Assembly (NCBI GenBank): GCA_041398825.1
Contig: JAWKTX010000001.1
Coordinates: 186,001 to 250,000 of the forward strand
Direction of reading: 5' to 3'
Length of the DNA stretch: 64,000 nucleotides
Source: Planctomycetaceae bacterium
GTDB lineage: Bacteria; Planctomycetota; Planctomycetia; Planctomycetales; Planctomycetaceae
The notes below the pieces were generated by a model. It saw nothing but the letters and a program-made list of their open reading frames with translations. It had not been told where the DNA came from and ran no database searches. The first letter of the stretch is position 1. Each line of letters begins with the position of its first letter. Positions 15,918 through 25,243 of this stretch are shown piece by piece. The translations under genes and the position numbers were made by a program.

Positions 15918-18143
15918 TTAGTGAACTCCTGCTTCGGCTGTTGCGGGGGCAAGTTGAGTCAGGTTCTTTTCTTCCAGCTGGGCATAACAATCCGGCAGGT
16001 CAAACTGTTCCAGTACATTTGGCAGAAGTGCTGACAGTGGCCAGCGATAGTCTCTGGATTGAGCGATTTCAGAATAGGAGGTCAACGCGTGTTTCAAAGT
16101 GACCTGCGTGACCTGGTCCGACAACACCGATGCAAACGTTCCGCAGAGCGCGCCCCAGCCTTTGGCGACCAGATGTACTTTTGTGTGACCATTTGATTTC
16201 AGCCATTGCAGCGCACGAAGGACATCAAATGTCTTTTGTCCAAGGTATGGGCGATCAAGCATCAGGCTGTGAATTGCGTAAAAGTAATCGTTGCCATAGG
16301 CGCTGTGGAATGAATTCGGATCGCAGGTGTCGGGCATCGATTCTCCAATTCCCCGGACGTCACATGCAAAAAACGGAATGTCAGGCTGGGCCGCCATCAC
16401 GTCGCGAATCAGCGGTTCTTCGCGAAGTTCGGAATCGCTCGACAGGTGAGCGATGTAGAGAATTGCTGTATCACCCGCCACCGGAACTCGAGAATACCAT
16501 CGCTCACTCGTCAGCCGGTAGCAAATTGTCTGGATGCCCGGTTCACTTTCCACAGTGTAGGCCACCGCCGCAGGCATCGGATAGCCGCGTGAATTCAAGT
16601 GTCGCCAGATTCGATAGTCGGGCGGTGTTGCTGGAAGCACCGGCAGCCTCAGCACATCTGTAATGGCCGCCTTCAATGCATCGCCACGAAGGGTGCTTCG
16701 CTTTGCAGCCAGCTCAATCGATTTGTCGCGAGTGAATTCCCAGATTGAGCGTGTCCCTTCGAGTGCTGCTACCTGCCCTTTCGGTGTGCACGTCAATGTC
16801 TCGTCTGTCTCGATCTGAAGTTCAGGTTCGGCCACAAAAGGGATGGTGGCATCCGATGTCAGGACACCGACCGGGGCTCCATCAACGGCAGAATCTGATT
16901 GTTTGTCCGCTGACCGCGAAAACCAACTGTACATGGCTTCGCGATTCTCCTGCGAATAGCCATGTCCGGTTGGTCCGACAAACAGAGCGACCTGATCCGG
17001 GTGCCCAAGAAGTCCGTACAGCTTCCGAAGGCGACGGTAAGCTTCTTCAGAACCTCGTGCGTCGAAATAGTCGCGCTCTTTCGCCAGAATGATGACAGGC
17101 TTTGGTGCGAGCGCTGCCAGGAAATCGGAATGATCAAGTCCAAGAGCAATGGCTTTCGGCGGACACTGTTCCGTATCGGCGGGAAGCTCGTTTTCCATGT
17201 TGCGACGGAATGTTGTGACAAAACAACTGGGGGCCGACATTGCCCATCGTTGTTCAACACCCGTTAGCCACGTGGTCATCGTGCCCCCACCAGAATTACC
17301 TGTAATTCCGATGCGATTGGGGTCAATTTCCGGACGTTCCAGCAGGTAATCGAGCGCGCGGATGCCATCCCATGCCCTCCACGTGCCGAGGAACTCTCCG
17401 ACCAGAAACTGTTGATTGCCACCGTAAAGATGTTCCTGAACACCGGCCCCCTTTGTCGACTTCAGCGCGTCATTCACATACTGAAGCCGCTCTCCCTGCC
17501 CGATTGGATCGTAAATCAGGCAGGCGAATCCAAGTCTGGCCAGGCCCTGTGCGAACTGCTGATAAGCTTCGGCGGCCTTTCCATTATTTGAATGTCCGCA
17601 GGTTCCAACGACACCCGGCAGCTTTCCGTCACGATTGACGGGCAGGTAGAGGTTCGCCGTGACGGGGAAGCCGGGGCGACTCTCGAAAATGATGTTTTCA
17701 ATGCGGTAGCCGTCTCTTTTAACGATTCCAGTAACCCGTGAATCCAACGGTGTTCGCTCAGGAAACGGACCAAACGATTGCTGGATCTTTTCTCGGACCA
17801 TCTCGACATATTGCTCAGCCTCCTGTCGGGTTGACAATGAGGCAATTCGGTCGGAGTTCTTCTGATCTGCTTCTCGCACCAGACGCACGAAGTACTCATG
17901 AACCATGCGCGGAAATCGGTTCAGCGGCGCGACATTCTGCACGGAAGGCCCGGCATTTGATTCGGTCGCAAAAGTGCGGTTAGCCTGCAGGGGCGAAAGG
18001 GCATAAGAAAACGCCGTCCCCGCAGCGGCATGCGAAAAGGCTTGCAGTGCATGGCGTCGGGAGAGAGCTTTCGCTGTCTTCAGCTGAGCTGACCGAATCG
18101 ATGAATGATTTTCAGAGGGCTGATCGTTGATGTTGTTCGTCAT
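15918..18143 (-). CDS. acetylxylan-esterase-like protein with two alpha/beta-hydrolase domains
   Basis: 741 residues. The start at 18143 has GGGAGAG in front of it; an upstream ATG in frame (18173) adds ten Arg/Ser-rich residues without such a site. A Tat-type signal follows (SRRHALQAFSHAAAG). The first hydrolase domain has the acetylxylan-esterase/dienelactone-hydrolase layout: LPGVVGTCGHSNNGK, CLIYDPIGQGER, the nucleophile elbow GITGNSGGG (Ser284), LAPKPVIILAKERD, and the catalytic His in VGPTGHGYS. The second half repeats the fold (FFACDVRGIGESMP, then VHLVAKGWGALCG), but its elbow has Trp where Ser is expected, so it is probably inactive. Operon with the Gfo/Idh dehydrogenase; likely acts on acylated polysaccharide fragments. 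Confidence 0.85.
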   Translation of the reverse strand: MTNNINDQPSENHSSIRSAQLKTAKALSRRHALQAFSHAAAGTAFSYALSPLQANRTFATESNAGPSVQNVAPLNRFPRMVHEYFVRLVREADQKNSDRIASLSTRQEAEQYVEMVREKIQQSFGPFPERTPLDSRVTGIVKRDGYRIENIIFESRPGFPVTANLYLPVNRDGKLPGVVGTCGHSNNGKAAEAYQQFAQGLARLGFACLIYDPIGQGERLQYVNDALKSTKGAGVQEHLYGGNQQFLVGEFLGTWRAWDGIRALDYLLERPEIDPNRIGITGNSGGGTMTTWLTGVEQRWAMSAPSCFVTTFRRNMENELPADTEQCPPKAIALGLDHSDFLAALAPKPVIILAKERDYFDARGSEEAYRRLRKLYGLLGHPDQVALFVGPTGHGYSQENREAMYSWFSRSADKQSDSAVDGAPVGVLTSDATIPFVAEPELQIETDETLTCTPKGQVAALEGTRSIWEFTRDKSIELAAKRSTLRGDALKAAITDVLRLPVLPATPPDYRIWRHLNSRGYPMPAAVAYTVESEPGIQTICYRLTSERWYSRVPVAGDTAILYIAHLSSDSELREEPLIRDVMAAQPDIPFFACDVRGIGESMPDTCDPNSFHSAYGNDYFYAIHSLMLDRPYLGQKTFDVLRALQWLKSNGHTKVHLVAKGWGALCGTFASVLSDQVTQVTLKHALTSYSEIAQSRDYRWPLSALLPNVLEQFDLPDCYAQLEEKNLTQLAPATAEAGVH

Positions 18144-18225
18144 CTTGCTCTCCCTTCGTGTAGAACGCCGCAAATTGAAATCAGGCTATCGAAGTGGTGT
18201 GCGAGTCTGCCTGTGATACTTCTGC

Positions 18226-19452
18226 TTACGCCAGTTTCACTCGGCAGAATTTCTTCTTGCCGGCCCATACCAAAAGTCCGTCTTCGACCGTGATGGCCTG
18301 GTCGATCGATTCGATGACGGCTTTTTCAGGGCCGAGTTTTGCGCCGCCCTGGGCAATGAGTCTTCTGGCCTCACCTCCCGAGCTGCACAATGACAATGCG
18401 GTTAGCAGTTTGAATGCCGGCAAACTGCCATCCTGAAGCTCAGCAGGATCCAGCGTGGCTTCCGGGATATCGGCAGGAAGTCCGCCGCCTCCAATTTCGT
18501 TTTGCCATCGGTCAGCCGCTTCGTTGGCCTGCGCGGAGTCGTAATACTGTGCGATCACAGTTTTGGCCAGGTTCACCTTGGCTGTCTTCAGGTGACCGGC
18601 GAGCAGTTGTTCGACCTCGTCCATTGGGATTTCGGTCAGCAATTCGAAATACATGCGAAGGACATCATCCGGGATCTGCATGAACTTTTTCATCATTTCA
18701 TACGGTGGCTCGCTGATCCCGATATAGTTGCCGAGACTCTTGCCCATTCGCCGGACACCGTCCAGTCCTACAAGAATTGGTGACATCATTCCAATTTGCT
18801 GATTCAGTCCCTCCTGAGACTGCAGATCCCGAGCCAGCATGAAGCTGTAAAGTTGTTCTGTGCCGCCGAGTTCTACGTCCGATTTGATTTCGACGCTGTC
18901 CCACGCCTGCATCACAGGATACAGACATTCGTGCATGTAGATGGGGCGTTCTTCACGGTACCGTTTTGCAAAATCATCGCGTGTCAGCAACTGTGCGACC
19001 GTGACGCGGCCGCAAAGGTTGAGCACCTGTGCAAATGACATCCGGCCGAACCAGTCACCGTTGCGATGCACTTCTGCTCGACTCATGTCGACAACTTTGC
19101 CCACCTGGGCCAGGTAATCTCGCGCGTTTGCTTCGACCTCGTCTTCGGTCAGTCTCCTGCTGCGGGCTTCGTCCCGACCGCTGGGATCTCCGACCATGGC
19201 AGTGTAATTGCCGATGATGATGACCGCCTGATGCCCCAGATCCTGAAACTGACGGATCTTGCGCAGGGGAACAGTGTGTCCCAGGTGAACATCAATTCCG
19301 GTGGGATCGATTCCGTACTTGACGCGCAGTGGAGTTCCGGTATCGCGACTGTGCTGAAGTTTCCTGGCCAGCTCGTCAGACGGAACGATTTTTTCAACGC
19401 CTCGAGTCAGGATTTGTAGTTGTTCTTCAACCGGTAGAAATGCAGTTGTCAT
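18226..19452 (-). CDS. tyrS: tyrosyl-tRNA synthetase
   Basis: Class I aminoacyl-tRNA synthetase charging tRNA-Tyr with tyrosine. 408 residues, typical of the bacterial TyrRS type with a C-terminal S4 RNA-binding domain. Visible signatures are HLGH (HIGH motif) in DVHLGHTVPLRK, the tyrosine-site region QAWDSVEIKSDVELGGTEQ, and RRMGKSLGN (KMSKS motif). The S4-like segment begins around FKLLTALSLCSSGGEARRL and ends KKFCRVKLA. No Shine-Dalgarno sequence is obvious. The next gene on the same strand, a CPBP protease, is 66 bases upstream. Confidence 0.97.
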   Translation of the reverse strand: MTTAFLPVEEQLQILTRGVEKIVPSDELARKLQHSRDTGTPLRVKYGIDPTGIDVHLGHTVPLRKIRQFQDLGHQAVIIIGNYTAMVGDPSGRDEARSRRLTEDEVEANARDYLAQVGKVVDMSRAEVHRNGDWFGRMSFAQVLNLCGRVTVAQLLTRDDFAKRYREERPIYMHECLYPVMQAWDSVEIKSDVELGGTEQLYSFMLARDLQSQEGLNQQIGMMSPILVGLDGVRRMGKSLGNYIGISEPPYEMMKKFMQIPDDVLRMYFELLTEIPMDEVEQLLAGHLKTAKVNLAKTVIAQYYDSAQANEAADRWQNEIGGGGLPADIPEATLDPAELQDGSLPAFKLLTALSLCSSGGEARRLIAQGGAKLGPEKAVIESIDQAITVEDGLLVWAGKKKFCRVKLA

Positions 19453-19518
19453 GATCAGATGGATGGCCGTTCGGGTGTTGGACAGACAAAAGATGAATCG
19501 TTACGCCAGGGGTGTGCA

Positions 19519-20823
19519 TCACGGCAGATTCGGCAACGCGAGCCCGGCAATCACCATGTTAAATGTGTTGAACAGGAAATGTACAAGGATGACAGTGATG
19601 TAGTTTTTTCGGCGAAGGTAGGTGTAGCCAAGAGCGAAAGCCAGCGGCAAAAGGGCAATCGAATCCGGGAAATTGTGTGCAAAGCAGAAGACCAGAGACG
19701 ACACGAAAAGTCCACCGCCAGCGTAACCCAGCTGTGCGAAACCACCGAGGATGATGACACGATACATCATCTCTTCCAGCAATGGCGCCACGACAACGGC
19801 CATGATTGCGATCATTGCCAGAACGGGAACCGCGATTCCGTCGTCCATCATTTCAAGGAATGGATGCGAGTCTGGCTGTTCACCCGTCACGCTGACAACG
19901 ATGGCCACAATGAGAATACGCAGGATGGTTGTCGGTAAGAATGCTGCCAGAAACACTTCAGCCGCATAGCGTAGTTCGGTCAACAGGGAAAAATGCTCCT
20001 CTTCCACAGGTTCCGAAGTCGCAAGTGTGGCGAGGTCACCGGGATCGCCCTCGAGGGAAGCACCGTTGATGGTCTCAGTGTCCGGATCCGGGCCGGGCAC
20101 CGAGGATGGCTCATCTACGGATGTTGCAACCATGGATGCTGCTGTTGGCCGCCAGGCACCGGAAGTTGATTCCACCGGCACCGGGGCATCAAGATCTCCC
20201 CAGGCGTCAACTGAGATGGGCCTGGGCAGGTGAGCAGAATCAATGGAGCCCTGGACGTTCTTTTCAGGCAGCCAGACACGTCCTCGTTGACTTGCCACAA
20301 ATAAGCTTCCCGCCAGAACGAGTCCGAGAACCAGATCGAATAACAGCATTGCCTGCATATTGGCCATCACGTTGTGCGCGTTCAAATTCGGAGCTGCACC
20401 CTGCCCGGTATCGTCGCCCGCGCCTTCAACCTGATCCACAGTAAGCTGAGCTTCTTCGGAGTCGGATGGGTTCTTATCTGTGTCGGCGCTGTTTTCCGCC
20501 GTATTCGAATTTGCCGCAGCAGCAACAGGCGGGGAAGGAGGAAACGCAACGACAATTGCCAGAAGGAATCCCAGGATCAGAGTGAATGCCAACAGGGACA
20601 CCGGGGACCTCAGCATTGGTCGTCGCGCGGCTGGCAGAAGAAAGCCAAACCTCTGCCAGCGGATGAACCAGACGACAATCATCGCCGCACTGCCGGCAGC
20701 GGCCAGCAACATCAGTGCGCCTGTCGCGATTAGAGTTGGCGTGACTTCCGGATCGACGACCTGCCCCAGAATCAGAAGCGGGGAACAATCGGAGAAAGTT
20801 TTCAGGATGACGGTTCCGATCAT
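19519..20823 (-). CDS. CPBP-family intramembrane glutamic endopeptidase
   Basis: A 434-residue multi-pass membrane protein. The C-terminal ~200 residues form the CPBP/CAAX-protease (Abi) domain with its conserved motifs: EExxxR in LLEEMMYRVII, FxxxH in FCFAHNFPDS, and the second His/Asn motif VHFLFNTFN. The N-terminal part has three hydrophobic helices around an Asn/Glu/Asp-rich loop and a long proline/serine/aspartate-rich linker (about residues 185-260). CPBP enzymes cleave or process membrane proteins and prenylated or bacteriocin-like peptides. The target here is unknown. The long N-terminal half is not part of the usual domain. Confidence 0.85.
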   Translation of the reverse strand: MIGTVILKTFSDCSPLLILGQVVDPEVTPTLIATGALMLLAAAGSAAMIVVWFIRWQRFGFLLPAARRPMLRSPVSLLAFTLILGFLLAIVVAFPPSPPVAAAANSNTAENSADTDKNPSDSEEAQLTVDQVEGAGDDTGQGAAPNLNAHNVMANMQAMLLFDLVLGLVLAGSLFVASQRGRVWLPEKNVQGSIDSAHLPRPISVDAWGDLDAPVPVESTSGAWRPTAASMVATSVDEPSSVPGPDPDTETINGASLEGDPGDLATLATSEPVEEEHFSLLTELRYAAEVFLAAFLPTTILRILIVAIVVSVTGEQPDSHPFLEMMDDGIAVPVLAMIAIMAVVVAPLLEEMMYRVIILGGFAQLGYAGGGLFVSSLVFCFAHNFPDSIALLPLAFALGYTYLRRKNYITVILVHFLFNTFNMVIAGLALPNLP

Positions 20824-21071
20824 GGTTTGCCTGCGGATCGCAGCTGGAAAATAAGTGTCATGAATGACTGGAATGAATGGTGCGGAATGGCAAAGGTTAA
20901 CACGGTGGCACGTTTCACGTCACGCTTGGCACTGTCCGGATTGTTCCCAAAGTAAATTCTCAGTCAAAAAAGAACTGTCGACATTCTCCGGAACCAGGGC
21001 TGTGATGCTTGATCATCATTCGGTTAGCAATACTATCCGTCACTCGGAATTCAGGCGGTGGAGCTTCAGCG

Positions 21072-21851
21072 TTGTCGACTATTCTTGACGAAATCATTGA
21101 GCACAAGCGCAGGGAGGTTGCTGTCGCTCGGGCAGGGAAGCCCTTTTCAGAACTGCAGGCTCAGCTGGCTGATGCTCCTCCGGTTCGCGGATTTCACGCC
21201 GCGCTTTCATCAGCCAGAGCTCCGGGCCTGATTGCTGAGGTCAAGAAAGCCTCGCCGTCGGCAGGAATTATTCGGCAGGATTTCGATCCGGTTACCATTG
21301 CTCGGACCTACGAAGCAGCGGGTGCCGCATGCCTGAGTGTTCTGACGGACGAACGCTTCTTCCAGGGGCATCTTGACTACCTGAGGGCAATTCGTGAGGC
21401 GGTCCGGATCCCGGTCATGCGAAAGGAGTTCGTGATCGACCGGTATCAGGTGGCGGAAGCACGAGTCGCCGGCGCGGACTGCGTGTTGCTGATCGCTGAG
21501 TGTCTGAATGATCAGGAACTGGCGGATCTGTACGGCTATATTCGCGATCTGGGTATGGATGCACTGATTGAACTCTATGACTTCGAGAACACGGACCGCG
21601 TTCTTGCAACCGGTACCAGCCTCGTCGGAATCAACAATCGCGATCTGCGAACGTTTCATACCTCGCTGGATCACACGTTCCAGTTGAAGAAGGCGATTCC
21701 CGCTGAGATATTGCTGGTCAGCGAAAGCGGAATTCGAACAAATGATGATATTGCCCGCCTGCGTGCTGCCAACGTGGGTGCAGTTCTGGTGGGCGAGACC
21801 TTAATGCGACAACACGACATTGCGCAAGCCGTCCGTGATCTGATGGGCTAA
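21072..21851 (+). CDS. trpC: indole-3-glycerol phosphate synthase
   Basis: Converts carboxyphenylaminodeoxyribulose phosphate to indole-3-glycerol phosphate in tryptophan synthesis. TIM-barrel residues are visible: AEVKKASPSAG, MRKEFVID, CVLLIAECL, GINNRDLRTF and LLVSESGIRT. I place the start at a TTG at 21072 (LSTILDEI), eight bases after TGGAG; this gives 259 residues and begins where the family normally begins (xSTILDEIIxHKR). An ATG at 21009 would add 21 unrelated residues. It is a stand-alone trp gene; no other trp genes are in the window. Confidence 0.95.
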   Translation: MSTILDEIIEHKRREVAVARAGKPFSELQAQLADAPPVRGFHAALSSARAPGLIAEVKKASPSAGIIRQDFDPVTIARTYEAAGAACLSVLTDERFFQGHLDYLRAIREAVRIPVMRKEFVIDRYQVAEARVAGADCVLLIAECLNDQELADLYGYIRDLGMDALIELYDFENTDRVLATGTSLVGINNRDLRTFHTSLDHTFQLKKAIPAEILLVSESGIRTNDDIARLRAANVGAVLVGETLMRQHDIAQAVRDLMG

Positions 21852-21884
21852 GCGCTTTCTGCTCCTGAATCGGAAAACTCTGGT

Positions 21885-22481
21885 ATGAATGCCCCTGTTG
21901 AACACGTGCTGGTCATTCCCACGGCTGTCTTTCATGAGGTTGGCCATTTCAATGGATTTTGCAGTGATACGGATCGCTACCTGAAAGTTATTCTCGACCC
22001 GGCTCATGCCAGCTATCGACCGCGGCCCGAAATGGAGCAGGATCCTTCATTTAAGCAGCTCATTCCGTACTGTATTTTTCGCTGCAATGGTCAGGTTTTC
22101 TACTACCAGCGTGGTACAGCACAGGGGGAAGCCAGGTTGCACGCCAAACGCTCGATTGGTGTTGGCGGCCATGTGTCGACCCTGGATCTGAACAAGGATG
22201 CGATTCCGTACATCGAAGGAATGCGTCGCGAGATTGAGGAGGAAGTTGATCTGGAAACAGGTTGGGTTGAAACGTGTGCAGGGCTGATTAACGACGATGA
22301 ATCAGAAGTGGGCAAAGTTCATCTGGGAATTGTTCATGTTTTCGACCTCGACATTCCCAAAGTTTCACCCCGTGAACAGTCGATGATAAACGCAGGGTTC
22401 GCAACTCCGTCGGAATTGGTCCATGAATTCGACCAATTTGAGACCTGGTCACAGATTTGTCTCAAGTTCCTGACGGAATAA
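21885..22481 (+). CDS. NUDIX domain protein
   Basis: 198 residues with a NUDIX hydrolase core. The Nudix box is readable as GGHV, a spacer of eleven residues, then EGMRREIEEEVDLE, with the REUxEExGU acidic cluster that binds magnesium. The N-terminal half contains strand segments (YCIFRCNGQVFYYQRG) typical of the fold. Nudix enzymes hydrolyse nucleoside-diphosphate-linked compounds; the substrate cannot be told. The gene begins 33 bases after trpC, probably the same transcript. No clear Shine-Dalgarno sequence. Confidence 0.85.
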   Translation: MNAPVEHVLVIPTAVFHEVGHFNGFCSDTDRYLKVILDPAHASYRPRPEMEQDPSFKQLIPYCIFRCNGQVFYYQRGTAQGEARLHAKRSIGVGGHVSTLDLNKDAIPYIEGMRREIEEEVDLETGWVETCAGLINDDESEVGKVHLGIVHVFDLDIPKVSPREQSMINAGFATPSELVHEFDQFETWSQICLKFLTE

Positions 22482-22518
22482 GGCAAAGGATTGCCTGTTC
22501 GATTCAAGGGAGTGAATG

Positions 22519-23187
22519 ATGAAAAAGTTGAGCGCAGTGTTGCTGCCGGCATTGATGTTATTCAGCCAGGCACCAGATGTTTCTGCTCAGGAAACACCAG
22601 CCGCTGCCACTCGGGCTCCTGCAGCGGGCCAGTTGTCAGAATCTGATCTCGGAAACCTGCTGGCAGCGATCGGCCTGCAGCCTACAAAGACCGAGCAGCG
22701 TTATGACTTTGCCTTCAAGACAAGCTATCGTGGCGAAGAGTGGAAGTTTTCGATGTCGGCGGTCCTGAGCCGCGACGGCGAATCACTCTGGGTAATGGCA
22801 TGGCTGGATCAGGTTCCGTCAACAGCCAGCGAAGTGCCTCGTACCGCCCTGCTCCGGCTGCTGGCGGCAAATGACCGTCTGGGTGGTGGCAAGTTCTTTG
22901 CCTACATCCCGACGAACAAACGCTTCGTTTTGCAGCGCGTTGTGAAAAATGAAGACATGAGCAGCAAACGCATGATGGAGATCCTTCAGGATCTGGCATC
23001 GAGTGTCGCTGATGAGTACCCAACGTGGGCCGTTGCAAACTGGGTGCCACGTGCCGATCAGGAAGTTGCCGACAAGGACGCTGGCGAACGATCCGCGCCA
23101 ACGAATCCAACGGCCGCAAGCCGGTCGGGGCTTCCAACACGAACATCAGAGTCCGCCGGCAAGTTCGACGGCACCCGAGTTCAGTAG
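22519..23187 (+). CDS. secreted protein of unknown function
   Basis: 222 residues from the second of two adjacent ATG codons (GGGAG lies six bases before it). Sec signal peptide MKKLSAVLLPALMLFSQ with cleavage near VSAQETP. The mature protein has one compact alpha/beta domain of about 120 residues (ESDLGNLLAAIGLQPTK to SVADEYPTWA), somewhat like YbjN/type III chaperone-like folds, then a disordered Ser/Thr/Ala-rich tail. Family not identified. It follows the NUDIX gene by 37 bases and ends before a strong terminator, so it likely closes the trpC transcript. Confidence 0.75.
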   Translation: MKKLSAVLLPALMLFSQAPDVSAQETPAAATRAPAAGQLSESDLGNLLAAIGLQPTKTEQRYDFAFKTSYRGEEWKFSMSAVLSRDGESLWVMAWLDQVPSTASEVPRTALLRLLAANDRLGGGKFFAYIPTNKRFVLQRVVKNEDMSSKRMMEILQDLASSVADEYPTWAVANWVPRADQEVADKDAGERSAPTNPTAASRSGLPTRTSESAGKFDGTRVQ

Positions 23188-23238
23188 ATGGAATGAGGCG
23201 TCATCTGCCTCGTTCGACATGAAATCTGATCCCGTGAG

Positions 23239-23273
23239 AAGGGCCTGACCGAGCAGCAGACGGTCAGGCCCTT
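23239..23273 (+). terminator. strong hairpin terminator
   Basis: A perfect 13-bp inverted repeat, AAGGGCCTGACCG (23239-23251) and CGGTCAGGCCCTT (23261-23273), with a nine-base loop, followed by ATTCATT. It closes the trpC-NUDIX-secreted protein transcript. Confidence 0.8.
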
Positions 23274-23318
23274 ATTCATTGCGCCGGGAGCATTCTGAGG
23301 GAATTGCAAGGTGTCGTG

Positions 23319-24206
23319 ATGACGGAAATTCGAAAGGTTGACCGCCCTGCCCTGCCGCAGAGGGATCCGAATGGCCACAAGGGAACTTTCGGTCGAACGC
23401 TGATTATTGGTGGTTCCGTTGGGTTCAGTGGTGCCGTTTGTCTGGCGTCCACTGCAGCCCTTCGAAGTGGTTCTGGTCTTGTCACCACGGCCATACCGCA
23501 AAGCATTCAGTCTACCGTCGCAGGGTACGAGCCTTCGTTCATGACCGTGGGGCTTCCCGTGAATCGGCGAGGGCTGCTTCAGTCGTCAGCCTCTGCCATC
23601 GTCCCGAGCCTGATAAAAGGGAAGGATTCGGTTGGGATTGGGCCTGGCCTGGGGACCTCCCCGGCAGCCGCATCTGTACTGAGAGCCGTGTTTGAATCCG
23701 CTCTCTGTCCCGTCGTCGTTGATGCCGATGGCTTGAATCTTCTGGCGAGAAATCGTTTGTTATTCATGCGACAGAAGTCTCCCGTCGTCCTGACGCCGCA
23801 TCCAGGTGAATTCGCTCGACTCACTGGTCACAGCATCGAGCAGATTCAGGCAAATCGCGAAGTGCTGGCTGCCCGGTTCGCCAATGAGTCAGGAGCAGTA
23901 GTTGTGCTGAAAGGTCCGGGGACCGTTGTGACAGACGGTCGAACGCTGTTCAGGAATACCAGCGGAAACTCCGGTATGGCGACAGGCGGAAGCGGCGATG
24001 TGTTGACGGGTGTCATCGTCTCGCTCCTGGGTCAGGGCTTGTCGCCTTTCAATGCGGCAGCTGTTGGAGTGTACGCCCATGGATTAGCCGGCGATCTGGC
24101 CGCCGCCGCATTGGGCCCACAGGGAATGATTGCCTCAGACTTGCTTCGGTTCCTGCCTCCTGCATGGAGAGAAATCGATGGTTCGCAATCGTCAACCTGC
24201 AGGTGA
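23319..24206 (+). CDS. nnrD: ADP-dependent NAD(P)H-hydrate dehydratase
   Basis: Repairs damaged nicotinamide cofactors by dehydrating the S-form of NAD(P)H hydrate at the expense of ADP. 295 residues carrying only the dehydratase (YjeF C-terminal, ribokinase-like) domain; the epimerase half found in many fused proteins is absent. Visible motifs are GSVGFSGAVCLAS, DSVGIGPGLGTS, VVVDADGLNLLA, VVLTPHPGEFARL, VVVLKGPGTVVTDG and NSGMATGGSGDVLTG. Start 23319 (ATG, with AAGGTG before it) is preferred; a TTG at 23304 is also possible. Confidence 0.94.
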   Translation: MTEIRKVDRPALPQRDPNGHKGTFGRTLIIGGSVGFSGAVCLASTAALRSGSGLVTTAIPQSIQSTVAGYEPSFMTVGLPVNRRGLLQSSASAIVPSLIKGKDSVGIGPGLGTSPAAASVLRAVFESALCPVVVDADGLNLLARNRLLFMRQKSPVVLTPHPGEFARLTGHSIEQIQANREVLAARFANESGAVVVLKGPGTVVTDGRTLFRNTSGNSGMATGGSGDVLTGVIVSLLGQGLSPFNAAAVGVYAHGLAGDLAAAALGPQGMIASDLLRFLPPAWREIDGSQSSTCR

Positions 24207-24211
24207 CGGGG

Positions 24212-25243
24212 TCAGCTGAGTTTGTATGTTCGGAGGTGCATATCTGAGTGAGCAACGGCGACCTGCGACTTGTCAGGTGAAAGGCTCATGCCGCGGCCAT
24301 CGCTCTTCAGCTTCATCTGAAAGAACTCATGCTTCGCTCCATTCTTCCAGAACAGCAACCAGCCACCTCCACCCCCGCCGGACAGTCCAATCCAGAATTC
24401 AGAAGGGTGCCAGTCGATTCCCCAGGCGCATCCGCGATGCTTGGCTTTTGTCTCAAACTGTTCCGAGACCTTCTTTTCACCGACGTTCATCAGAACAACG
24501 GCCACCTCGCCAATCCCGGCGAAAGCATTCGAGACGTTTGTGATACCCCCCAAAGCCAGTTGCTGCCCGCCAGGATGAAAGGCGATGCATCGCGCGCCGC
24601 CAATGTCTGCCCGGAATGTCTTGTCGTACTTATAAAGAGCTTCTGCGACCGGAAGTTCACACACCAGCTGGCCGGTGGACGAGTTCCAGAGTCGGACGCG
24701 GGCTTTCAAATCACAACTTGCAATCGAGCTTCCGTCGGGAGTGAACGACGCATTGTAAACGTGGCAATCGTGACCGATGAGTTCATGCATCAATACCCCA
24801 TTTTTCGCATCCCAGATGCGAATGGCATTGTCGTTGCCACAGCTCGCGATCATTGTCCCCTCAGGATGAACAGCGATTGCTCTGATCCATCCTTTGTGAG
24901 CGTCAACGACACGTACAGGCTTCGGGGCAGAATCGGTGGAATTCCACCATACGAGCTTTCCATCGTACCCACCCGTGAAACATTGATTTCCGTCAGGGGA
25001 GCTCGCCATTGCGCGAACCCAGCTTTCGTGGGCCTGAAATGCTGTGGTCTGGCCCGTCGCGACTTCGAATCGATGAACGTCGTTATCCTCTGCCCCGAAG
25101 AAGATATATCTGGCATCACTGCTCCAGTGGCACGCCGTCAGTGGACGTTCGTGTTTGTATTCCTTCGCTAATTGCGTTTTCTTTGGATCGATCATTGCTG
25201 AGTGTGCTGGCGATGTTTCAACGGACTGCCGTGTGTTTGTCAT
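24212..25243 (-). CDS. WD40 repeat protein
   Basis: 343 residues forming an apparent seven-bladed WD40 beta-propeller. Blades end in W/F-D-like motifs: LVWWNSTD, IRIWDAKNG, VRLWNSSTG and LLFWKNG, with GH/AH-type starts (AHESWVRAMASSPDG, AHKGWIRAIAVHPEG, GHDCHVYNASFTPDG). A Gly-rich loop (LSGGGGGGW) lies late in the protein. No signal peptide. Its ATG overlaps the TGA of the DUF1501 gene by four bases, so translation is coupled. Together with DUF1501 and DUF1549/1553 it forms a typical planctomycete trio; WD40 proteins there are thought to be scaffolds, which is inference. Confidence 0.9.
   Translation of the reverse strand: MTNTRQSVETSPAHSAMIDPKKTQLAKEYKHERPLTACHWSSDARYIFFGAEDNDVHRFEVATGQTTAFQAHESWVRAMASSPDGNQCFTGGYDGKLVWWNSTDSAPKPVRVVDAHKGWIRAIAVHPEGTMIASCGNDNAIRIWDAKNGVLMHELIGHDCHVYNASFTPDGSSIASCDLKARVRLWNSSTGQLVCELPVAEALYKYDKTFRADIGGARCIAFHPGGQQLALGGITNVSNAFAGIGEVAVVLMNVGEKKVSEQFETKAKHRGCAWGIDWHPSEFWIGLSGGGGGGWLLFWKNGAKHEFFQMKLKSDGRGMSLSPDKSQVAVAHSDMHLRTYKLS

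Noticed and set aside
24329..25171. Plus-strand frame of 280 codons
   Set aside because: Opposite the WD40 gene, whose blade motifs are clear; the plus reading is not protein-like.
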